This document shows, piece by piece, positions 31,273 through 38,199 of a stretch of 64,000 nt of DNA. The position numbers and the translations under genes are program-made. A model generated the notes under the pieces. It saw only the letters and a program-made list of their open reading frames with translations, searched no databases and was not told the DNA's origin. Positions within the stretch are counted from its first letter, which is position 1. The number at the start of each line of letters is the position of its first letter. The DNA lies in contig NZ_JQKV01000001.1 of assembly GCF_000746205.1 (NCBI RefSeq), positions 854,388-918,387 on the forward strand. Reading direction: 5' to 3'. The DNA comes from Halorubrum sp. BV1 (lineage in GTDB: Archaea; Halobacteriota; Halobacteria; Halobacteriales; Haloferacaceae).

Positions 31273-33534
31273 TTACCCGTCGCGATCGATGGCGTCCGGA
31301 TCGTCAGTACCGTCTTCGTCGTCCGCCTCGCTTCCGTCGTCCGCCTCGTCTTCGTCGTCGTGGTCGGTGATAACCGCCGGTTCGGGCGACTCCTCGCCGT
31401 CAGCATCCGAACCGTCGGCATTCGCGTCGTCGTCCGCGCCGTCATCGTCGTGATCGGTGATCACCGCCCGCTCCGATGATCGATCTGCGTCGGCATCCGG
31501 ATCGCGTTCCACATCGAGATCGGCCGTCTCGTCGCTGTCGGGTGCGTCCTCGCGCTCCGCGTCGCCCACCTCGGCGCTCGTGTCGACATCGGACCCGCGG
31601 GTGTCCGTCGACTCGTCAAGCCGCGGCTCGGCGTCCGCCTCGCCGAGGTCGGCACCGCTCGACTTCTCGGGGTCGCGCTCGACTCCGTCGAGGACGGGAG
31701 TGGTGTCGCGTCGACCGGAGCCGAACAGCCGCTCGCGGATCGACCGCCTGCTCGGGCGCTCGGCGAGAAGCAGCGAGCAGTCGACGTCGTTGGTGATATC
31801 GAGGTGCAGCGAGTTCGAGACCAGCCGCGAGAGCATCCCCTTCTCCGTCGCACCGAGTATCACGAGCGTGTTCCCCGTCGCCTCGCGGGTGATCGCCTCC
31901 TCGACATCGCCGCTGTCGTCGACGACTCGCTCGGCGTCCGCCAACCCGTTCTCTCTCGCCCACGCGGTGAGGAATCCCTCGCCCTCCTCGCGGTGTTCGG
32001 GACCGTCGACGACGTGTAACAGCCGAACCGTCGAGCCGGCGGTCCGCGAGAGGACGCTCGCGACTTCCGCGCCGAGCGTCGAGTCGGGACCGCCGGAGGT
32101 GGGGAGGAGTATCCGGGAGGTGTCGAGGTCGTGGTCGTTCAAGATGAGGAAGTCACAGGGGAGCTGGTTCGTGAGTTCGTCGATCGGGCGCTCCGCGCGG
32201 GCCGCGCTCCAGAGCTGATCGTCGCCCCAGCCCATCAACACGGCGTCGGGACGGGTGCGGCGGGCCATGTTGAACACCTCCTCGAACGAGCGGTGCGTGA
32301 CGACCGTCGAGGTGGAGACGTCGATGTCGTACTCCTCCGCCGTCGCTTTGAGTCCCTCCATCCCCTCCTCGGAGACGTCGGCGATCCGCCCGGCCCCCGC
32401 CGACAGCGACATCCGCTCCGGCGCTTGCACGACGTGGACGATGTGGACGACTCCGTCCTCGCGGTCGCTCGCGAGCCGGCTCGCCAGCTCGACTATCTGT
32501 CCGTCGGTCCGCGGGTTCGTGATCGGTACCATGATCCGGTGGCCTTCGTCGGCGAACAGCGTCGCCTCCGTGGCGTCCAAGATCGGGACGTACGACCGCC
32601 CGGCCGCCCGCCCGAGCGCCCACTCCGGCACGGTGAGCCGACGGGTCATCCCCTCGAAGCGCGCCTCTTCGAGCCGCTCTTCGCTCGTCTGGAAGTAGTT
32701 CACCAGCGTGACGAGGACGACGCCGCCGATGGTGTTCCCGAGAAGCACGGGGAGCACGAATCCGACGATTCCGCCGTAGAGACTGACGTCGCCAGCGTAC
32801 AGACCCATATCAGCCGCAAACAACAGATACAGCACTTCGGTAAACGAGACCACGACGTGGTACAGGTCGCCGAGCGGGATCGCGAGGAACGCGAGGTAGA
32901 CGACGAGCAGCCGCGTGACGGAGTTCGTGGAGGCGAATCCGACCCAGACGACGCCGGCGACGATCAGTCCCGCCATCGCGGCCTTGAAAAAGAGCGGCCA
33001 GAAGCCGACCTCGAAGCCCCCGCTGGAGATGTAGATTGCGGCGTCGACCGTCTCGCCCGTGAAGACGCCGCCGTACGAGAGCACGACCGCGCCGAACGCT
33101 CCCCCGGTGAAGTTGCCGGCGAGAACGATACTCCAGTGGCGCAGCAGCGTCGGGAGGCTCGCGAGCCGTTCGAGCGTCAGCGCCACCGGCGGCAGGGTGT
33201 TCTCCGTGTACAGCTGGTAGCCGCCGATGATGATGTAGACGAAGCCGAGCGGGTACAGGAGGACGCTCAAGATCGGATGCCCGTCGGTGGCGGCCGTGAG
33301 CGACGCGTACAGCATGAACGTGATCGTGATCGCGAGCCCCGCCGCGAGCCCGCTGAAGAAGAGTTCGCGGCTCCCGGAGGTCACCTCCTCGTCGGCGGCG
33401 GCGATGATCCGCTGGAACACCTCGTCCGACGAGAACCGGTCCCGGACGGCCTCGCCGACCGCCGGCGCGCCGCTACGAGAGCGCTCGACGACCTCGCGCA
33501 TCGAATCGTCGTCCGGCCGCGTTGAATCGGTCAC
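31273..33534 (-). CDS. FNT-family channel fused to two universal-stress domains
   Basis: A 753-residue fusion. Residues about 38-290 are a formate/nitrite transporter (FNT) domain with six helices (SGSRELFFSGLAAGLAITITFML, HWSIVLAGNFTGGAFGAVVLSYGG, LLGNTIGGVVLVTLVNYF). Two UspA-like domains follow (starting near HRIMVPITNPRTDGQIVELAS and SRILLPTSGGPDSTLGAEVAS; the latter has a G-x-T-E-KG nucleotide-type motif VILGATEKGMLSRL). The last 150 residues are an extremely acidic, disordered tail with AVITDHDD repeated twice. The start is GTG at 33534, with a TATA box at -26. Nucleotide-binding Usp domains could gate the channel; that is inference. Confidence 0.88.
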   Translation of the reverse strand: MTDSTRPDDDSMREVVERSRSGAPAVGEAVRDRFSSDEVFQRIIAAADEEVTSGSRELFFSGLAAGLAITITFMLYASLTAATDGHPILSVLLYPLGFVYIIIGGYQLYTENTLPPVALTLERLASLPTLLRHWSIVLAGNFTGGAFGAVVLSYGGVFTGETVDAAIYISSGGFEVGFWPLFFKAAMAGLIVAGVVWVGFASTNSVTRLLVVYLAFLAIPLGDLYHVVVSFTEVLYLLFAADMGLYAGDVSLYGGIVGFVLPVLLGNTIGGVVLVTLVNYFQTSEERLEEARFEGMTRRLTVPEWALGRAAGRSYVPILDATEATLFADEGHRIMVPITNPRTDGQIVELASRLASDREDGVVHIVHVVQAPERMSLSAGAGRIADVSEEGMEGLKATAEEYDIDVSTSTVVTHRSFEEVFNMARRTRPDAVLMGWGDDQLWSAARAERPIDELTNQLPCDFLILNDHDLDTSRILLPTSGGPDSTLGAEVASVLSRTAGSTVRLLHVVDGPEHREEGEGFLTAWARENGLADAERVVDDSGDVEEAITREATGNTLVILGATEKGMLSRLVSNSLHLDITNDVDCSLLLAERPSRRSIRERLFGSGRRDTTPVLDGVERDPEKSSGADLGEADAEPRLDESTDTRGSDVDTSAEVGDAEREDAPDSDETADLDVERDPDADADRSSERAVITDHDDDGADDDANADGSDADGEESPEPAVITDHDDEDEADDGSEADDEDGTDDPDAIDRDG

Positions 33535-33556
33535 TGTCCTACCACTGGAGCCGCGG

Positions 33557-33563
33557 TAAAAAG
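33557..33563 (-). promoter_or_regulatory. TATA box of the FNT-Usp gene
   Basis: On the minus strand CTTTTTA is centred 26 nt before the GTG at 33534, supporting GTG as a leaderless start. Confidence 0.5.
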
Positions 33564-33572
33564 TAGTTCCTC

Positions 33573-33592
33573 TTTCGGCATACGCGCCGAAA
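33573..33592. promoter_or_regulatory. Inverted repeat upstream of the FNT-Usp promoter
   Basis: TTTCGGC-ATACGC-GCCGAAA is a perfect 7-6-7 palindrome located 39-58 nt upstream of the GTG start, directly upstream of the TATA box. Candidate operator. Confidence 0.45.
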
Positions 33593-33740
33593 AACGCCGG
33601 TTTTGAACTTTGGCGGGAGATAGTAGCAGATTTTGCAGGGAATCCGATCGTCGCTCACTGATTCGGCATCCGCTACGTCAGGGGGCGGAGGGTGAGAACG
33701 GCCGGCGGCCGGGGTGACCGGACCGTCGGCCGTCTCGGCG

Positions 33741-35033
33741 TCAGGCTCGTGCGACCGTGACGAACCGGACCTCCACGCGAACTTCACCGTCGATCGTCGC
33801 CTCGATCCGATCGTCGAGCGCGGCCGCCACGCCGTCGACCGTCCCGCCCGGCGGCGTTCCGACCGTGACGGTCACGCGCTCGGTGTCGAGCGGCGGGAGC
33901 ATCCCGCCGCGTTCGACGTCCAGTTCGAGCAGCTCCAGTCCGGAATCAAGCGCTGCTAGCTCGTCACCGGTCGCGGACCGGATGTCGGCCTCCGTCGTCG
34001 ACGCCACGTAGGATTCGTAGGTGACGCCGCCGAGGAACACGGAGAGGACCGCGATGGCGGCGACGAGCACGGCGACGCGCGTAACGAACGCGGCGCGGGC
34101 GTCGTCCTCGCGGAACCAGCGCTGCGGCCTGTACCCCTCGTACCAGAGGACGACGAGCGCGGAGAGGTTGATGGAGAGCACGTTGACGGCGACGATCACG
34201 CCGGATCCGAGCACGAGCCGCGGAATGCCGAAGGCGATGCCGATCCCGACCGCGGCCGCGGGCGGGATCAACGCGACGGCGATCATGACGCCGACGAGCG
34301 TCGCCGAGACGCCGGTCATCAGCGAGACGATGCCCGCGATCCCGGCACCGATCGCCACGACGAGCACGAGGACGTTCGGCGCGACGCGCTCCGACACCTC
34401 GGCGAGTTCGAGCGGGTCGAGCCCCGGCGGGACGAAGGCGAGCGAGCGCACGGCGAACGCGAACACCGTCGCGGCGACGACCGCCACAGCGACGCCGAGA
34501 ATCTGCATTCGCACCCCGCGTCGGAAGGTGTCCTCGTCGTCGACGACGGTTCCGACCGCCGCCGACATCGCGGGACCGATGAGCGGGGCGATCACCATCG
34601 ACCCGACGACGGTCGCCGGCGAGTCCAACAGGAGTCCGGCGGTCGCGATCACCGCGGAGATCACGGTCATCAACACGTACGTGCTGATCCCGGAGGCGAG
34701 GTCGTCGGCCTTGGTCTGTAGCTCCTCGCGCGAGATGCGGTCGCCGCCGTGTTCGGACTCCTCGGCGTACTCCTCCTCTAAGGCCTCGAACCGCCGAGAG
34801 ATGACCGTCTCGGCGGCGACGATCACGGTGTAGGTTCGCTCGTCGATACCCGCCTCCCGGAGCCGTTCGAGAACGGGCTCGACGGCGGCGGTCGGCAGCG
34901 GGAACGTCGCGACCGCGGTGTACTCGCGTCCGCTCGTCTCGTCGGTGACGACGTAGTCCACCCCTTCGTCGTCCAGCGCGCGCACGACGGCCGCGCGCTT
35001 TCCCGCCGGGATCATGACCTGAACGAGTCGCAC
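33741..35033 (-). CDS. TIGR00341/DUF389 family membrane protein
   Basis: A 430-residue protein. Residues 1-115 are a soluble N-terminal domain (RLVQVMIPAGKRAAVVRALDDEGVDYVVTDETSGRE) resembling a small ligand-binding fold, followed by DUF389 with about eight helices (SPATVVGSMVIAPLIGPAMSAAVGTV is its signature) and a C-terminal soluble region. The function of DUF389 is not established; a transporter role is often supposed. Start: GTG at 35033, with CATATAAAC 28 nt upstream; the ATG further upstream lies before this promoter and is rejected. Confidence 0.82.
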   Translation of the reverse strand: MRLVQVMIPAGKRAAVVRALDDEGVDYVVTDETSGREYTAVATFPLPTAAVEPVLERLREAGIDERTYTVIVAAETVISRRFEALEEEYAEESEHGGDRISREELQTKADDLASGISTYVLMTVISAVIATAGLLLDSPATVVGSMVIAPLIGPAMSAAVGTVVDDEDTFRRGVRMQILGVAVAVVAATVFAFAVRSLAFVPPGLDPLELAEVSERVAPNVLVLVVAIGAGIAGIVSLMTGVSATLVGVMIAVALIPPAAAVGIGIAFGIPRLVLGSGVIVAVNVLSINLSALVVLWYEGYRPQRWFREDDARAAFVTRVAVLVAAIAVLSVFLGGVTYESYVASTTEADIRSATGDELAALDSGLELLELDVERGGMLPPLDTERVTVTVGTPPGGTVDGVAAALDDRIEATIDGEVRVEVRFVTVARA

Positions 35034-35056
35034 GGTCTGGGTTCTCTCCCGCGGAC

Positions 35057-35065
35057 CATATAAAC
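35057..35065 (-). promoter_or_regulatory. TATA box of the DUF389 gene
   Basis: Minus-strand GTTTATATG centred 28 nt before the GTG at 35033. It decides the start codon. Confidence 0.6.
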
Positions 35066-35163
35066 GGGCGGTGATCACCGGGGCGGATCGGGCGGTACCG
35101 TTCCAGGGCACCCCGCGCGAAACGGAACTTTAATGCGCGAATCCCACACACCTTCGGACAAGA

Positions 35164-35415
35164 ATGCTCTCGCCGTTGGCCATCGACACGTTCCTGCTCG
35201 ACTACCACCTCGGGCACGTCATACTGCTCGGGTTCATCGTCTCGCTTCTGGGAGCCGTGCCGCTGAAGTCGCAGAAGGTGTTCGCGTCGGTCTTCGCCGG
35301 GTTCGGGCTGATATTCATGATCGCACCGTTCACCACGATGCCGAAGGTGTACGTTCTCGCCGGCATCCCGCTTATCCTCGTCGGCGCGCTGTTGTGGACG
35401 ATGAGCGGCCGCTGA
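35164..35415 (+). CDS. Small three-helix membrane protein, conserved-looking
   Basis: An 83-residue protein with three hydrophobic segments (LGHVILLGFIVSLLGAVPL, ASVFAGFGLIFMIAPF, VYVLAGIPLILVGALLWTM) separated by short basic or polar turns. No named family recognised. A TATA-like CTTTAATG lies about 32 nt before the ATG. Divergent from the DUF389 gene; followed by thrB after 108 nt. Confidence 0.7.
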   Translation: MLSPLAIDTFLLDYHLGHVILLGFIVSLLGAVPLKSQKVFASVFAGFGLIFMIAPFTTMPKVYVLAGIPLILVGALLWTMSGR

Positions 35416-35523
35416 CCGGGCGGTCGCAGACCGTCATGCGGGCGGTCGGGGCTCGTCGGTCGCGTCGGCGTCTCCCGCCGGTCGATCCCGCTCCTTTTTG
35501 CACCCCGAGCGAAACTGGTCGCC

Positions 35524-36405
35524 ATGGTCACGGTACGAGCACCCGCCACGAGCGCGAACCTCGGCAGCGGGTTCGACGTGTTCGGGGCGGCGCTCACGCG
35601 ACCGGCCGACGTCGTCACCGTCGAGAAGGCGGCCGAGACGACGATAGAGGTCACGGGCGTCGGCGCGCAGTACATCCCGGAAGACCCCGAGAAGAACACC
35701 GTCGGCGCGGTCGTCGAAGCGCTCGACGCCCCCGCGCGTATCCACATCGATAAGGGCGTCCGACCGGCGTCCGGACTCGGTTCCTCGGCCGCCAGCGCCG
35801 CCGGCGCGGCCGTCGCGCTCAACCGGCTGTACGACTGCGGGCTCTCCCGGTCGGAACTCGTGCCGATCGCCGCGGAGGGCGAGGCAGTCGTCTCCGGCGT
35901 CGCGCACTCGGACAACGTCGCGCCCTCGATCCTCGGCGGGTTCACGGTGACTACACGAGAGGGGACCCACGCGGTCGACGCCGCGGTCCCGCTCGTCGTC
36001 TGTCTCCCCGACGTCGCGGTCTCGACGCGAGACGCACGCCGGGTCGTTCCCGAGACCGCCTCGATGGACGACCTCGTCGAGACCGTCGGAAACGCCGCCA
36101 CGCTCGCCGTCGGGATGTGCCGGTCCGACCCCGACCTCGTCGGGGCCGGGATGAGCGATCCGGTGGTCACTCCAGAGCGCGCGCGCCTGATCACGGGGTA
36201 CGACGACGTGCGGGCCGCCGCCTTCGACGCCGGGGCCGCGGGCGTGACGGTGAGCGGCGCGGGACCGGCGGTCCTCGCTGTCTGTCGAGACGGGGACCGC
36301 CGCGGCGTCGCCGCAGCGATGCTCGACGCCTTCGCGGACGCCGGCATCGACGCACGGGCCTATCAGACGCGGATCGGTCGCGGGTCGACGGTGCTCGACG
36401 AATAG
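35524..36405 (+). CDS. thrB: Homoserine kinase
   Basis: A 293-residue GHMP-superfamily kinase phosphorylating homoserine with ATP on the way to threonine. Motif 1 VRAPATSANLGSGFDVFG, the glycine-rich ATP loop GVRPASGLGSSAASAAGAAVALN and the C-terminal motif 3 GVTVSGAGPAVLAVC are intact. It is separate from hom (4860-5837) and lies alone between a small membrane protein and the convergent KDG kinase gene. Confidence 0.94.
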   Translation: MVTVRAPATSANLGSGFDVFGAALTRPADVVTVEKAAETTIEVTGVGAQYIPEDPEKNTVGAVVEALDAPARIHIDKGVRPASGLGSSAASAAGAAVALNRLYDCGLSRSELVPIAAEGEAVVSGVAHSDNVAPSILGGFTVTTREGTHAVDAAVPLVVCLPDVAVSTRDARRVVPETASMDDLVETVGNAATLAVGMCRSDPDLVGAGMSDPVVTPERARLITGYDDVRAAAFDAGAAGVTVSGAGPAVLAVCRDGDRRGVAAAMLDAFADAGIDARAYQTRIGRGSTVLDE

Positions 36406-36426
36406 GGCTTCGGCCGCGGTCCGTGG

Positions 36427-37383
36427 TTATCGGTCGATTCCGGCCGCGCCGTCGACGACAGCCGCGACGTCCGCGGGCGAGATAACGGCGATGTCGCCGG
36501 CGATCGTGCGCTTCAGCGCGGCGGCCGCGGCGGCCCACTCCAGCGCGTCGGCGACGCCGCCGCCGGCGATCCGTTTCGCGAGGTACCCGGCGACGAACGC
36601 GTCGCCGGTGCCGATCGCATCGACGGTGTCGGCGTCGAAAACGCCCTGTTCGTGTACTTCTCCGTTACGCAGCGCGACCGCGCCCTCCGTGCCGCGGGTG
36701 ACGATCACCGTCTCGAAGCCGAAGTCGGCGGCGAGTCCGTTGGCGATGGTAACGGCATCGCCCTCGCGGTCTAGAACCCGTCGGGCGTCGCGCCGCGGGA
36801 CGAACAGCGTGTCCACGTGCTCGAACAGGTCCTCGTAGGCGGCGCGGGCGGTCTCCGTGTCCCAGAGCTTCGCCCGGTAGTTCAGGTCGAGCGACCGAGT
36901 CACGCCGGCGTCGCCCGCGGCGCGGAGCAGGGCGGCCGTCGTCGCGGCGGTGCGCTCTGAGAGCGCCGGCGTGATCCCCGTCGTGTGAAACCGCGAGGCG
37001 GACTCCAGCGCGCCGGTCGGTAGCTCCTCGGGCTCGACGGTCGTGATCGCGGCGTCGGCGCGGTCATAGACCACATTGGTCCCGCGGGGCTCGCCGCCGT
37101 GTTCGAGGTAGTAGGTCCCGACCCGGCTCGCGTCGGGATCGGCCCACGCGGCGCCGGTACGAACGCCGTGGCTGCGCAGCTCCGAGACGACGCGCCGCCC
37201 GAGCGGCGAGTCGGGGAGCTTCGAGAGCCAGACCGCGTCGGCACCGAGCCGCGCCGCGCCGACGGCGACGTTGCTCTCCGCGCCGCCGGCTTGCACGTCG
37301 AACGTCTCGGCCGTCTCTAATCGCTCGCCGCGCGGCGGCGACAGGCGGAGCATCGTCTCACCGAACGTCACGAGATCGGTCAT
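36427..37383 (-). CDS. kdgK: 2-keto-3-deoxygluconate kinase (PfkB family)
   Basis: A 318-residue ribokinase-fold sugar kinase. N-terminus LVTFGETMLRLSPPRGERLETAETFDVQAGGAESNVAVGAARLG and the C-terminal catalytic motif DAIGTGDAFVAGYLA (catalytic Asp) are typical of KDG kinases, which phosphorylate 2-keto-3-deoxygluconate in the semi-phosphorylative Entner-Doudoroff pathway used by haloarchaea. A related hexose specificity is possible. The ATG overlaps the stop of a 50-codon ORF (ATGA), and the only good TATA box lies before that ORF, so kdgK is probably the second cistron. Confidence 0.87.
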   Translation of the reverse strand: MTDLVTFGETMLRLSPPRGERLETAETFDVQAGGAESNVAVGAARLGADAVWLSKLPDSPLGRRVVSELRSHGVRTGAAWADPDASRVGTYYLEHGGEPRGTNVVYDRADAAITTVEPEELPTGALESASRFHTTGITPALSERTAATTAALLRAAGDAGVTRSLDLNYRAKLWDTETARAAYEDLFEHVDTLFVPRRDARRVLDREGDAVTIANGLAADFGFETVIVTRGTEGAVALRNGEVHEQGVFDADTVDAIGTGDAFVAGYLAKRIAGGGVADALEWAAAAAALKRTIAGDIAVISPADVAAVVDGAAGIDR

Positions 37384-37532
37384 GCCGACCACCCGACCTG
37401 CGAGGTCGCCGCGGTGTCCCGGGCCGGCGGCGTGACAGTGGTCGGCGGTGTGGAGGCGGTCGGCGCTTCGGTCGCGGCGTCGCCCGTCGTCGAGGCGGTC
37501 GCGGCGTCGCCGATCGTCGAGGCGGTGTGCAT
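37380..37532 (-). CDS. Putative 50-residue leader protein coupled to kdgK
   Basis: The ORF reads MHTASTIGDAATASTTGDAAT at its start (given in part) and is rich in Ala, Thr, Ser and Pro, with a nine-residue unit AST-x-GDAAT duplicated. Its ATG is 25-28 nt after a minus-strand TATA box (37554-37560), and its TGA overlaps the kdgK ATG. The amino-acid composition is low-complexity and could be the product of the DNA tandem repeat beneath it, but the promoter and stop positions both argue that it is translated. Confidence 0.4.
   Translation of the reverse strand: MHTASTIGDAATASTTGDAATEAPTASTPPTTVTPPARDTAATSQVGWSA
37471..37524. repeat. Two tandem copies of a 27-bp unit
   Basis: Units 37471-37497 and 37498-37524 are identical except for two bases; a degenerate partial copy precedes them. 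The unit length is a multiple of three and it codes for the repeated nine residues of the small ORF on the minus strand. Confidence 0.85.
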
Positions 37533-37553
37533 ACCGGAGTCTCCGCGGGCGAG

Positions 37554-37560
37554 TACAAAA
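37554..37560 (-). promoter_or_regulatory. TATA box for the small ORF-kdgK transcript
   Basis: Minus-strand TTTTGTA centred about 25 nt before the ATG at 37532 and about 174 nt before the kdgK ATG. Confidence 0.45.
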
Positions 37561-37649
37561 GGGTCAGCGATCGGTCGAGACGGCGGCGACCGCACTCCGG
37601 GTGCGTCGGATCCGGACGCGTTTTTGTTCGCGGAGCCCCAGTCGTCGAT

Positions 37650-38027
37650 ATGAACTACCAGCCCGGGGTCTGTAACATCGGACCAGCACAGCAGCGGCGG
37701 CGGCTCCTGCTCGGGGTCGGGTCGCTCGCTGCCGCCGTCGCTCTCGTCGGTGCCACGCTCGCGCTGTCGTGGCCCCGATGGGTGCTTCTCGCGTCCGTGT
37801 TTCCGCTGTACGGGGCGGCGATCGGCGTCATCCAGTACCGCGAGCGGTTCTGTATCGGCTTCGCCGGCATCGGCGTCTTCGACGTCGGCGACGGGACGAG
37901 CGAGGTGGCCGACGAGGCGGCGCTGGCGGCCGACCGCGAGAAGGCAGTCCGGCTGAACCTGAAGGCGATCGCCGTCGCGGTCCCGGTCGCCGTCGCGGTG
38001 TACGCCGTCGTTGTCCTCGGTGTGTGA
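37650..38027 (+). CDS. Haloarchaeal membrane protein with N-terminal CNIG motif
   Basis: A 125-residue protein: MNYQPGVCNIGPAQQRRR, then three or four hydrophobic segments (LLLGVGSLAAAVALVGATLAL, VLLASVFPLYGAAIGVIQY, LKAIAVAVPVAVAVYAVVVLGV). Two more cysteines and an aromatic (RERFCIGFAGIGVFDVG) sit in the loop after the second helix pair. The CNIG...RRR start is a recurring haloarchaeal pattern of unknown function; the cysteines might bind metal or be redox active. ATG at 37650 follows TTTTTG at about -27. Confidence 0.7.
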   Translation: MNYQPGVCNIGPAQQRRRLLLGVGSLAAAVALVGATLALSWPRWVLLASVFPLYGAAIGVIQYRERFCIGFAGIGVFDVGDGTSEVADEAALAADREKAVRLNLKAIAVAVPVAVAVYAVVVLGV

Positions 38028-38199
38028 CGCGCCGGGCGTCGACCACGCTCGACGGACGTATCCGCCGGTGACGCCGCCGCAGCAGGGTCTTTCGCTGGCG
38101 GTCTCCCCGCCGCGGTCCGTTTCGCGTCGAACACACAGGAGACCCCACGAACGTGCGCATAGAAAAGCATTAGAACGGGCTCGATAACCACGTAAGTGA

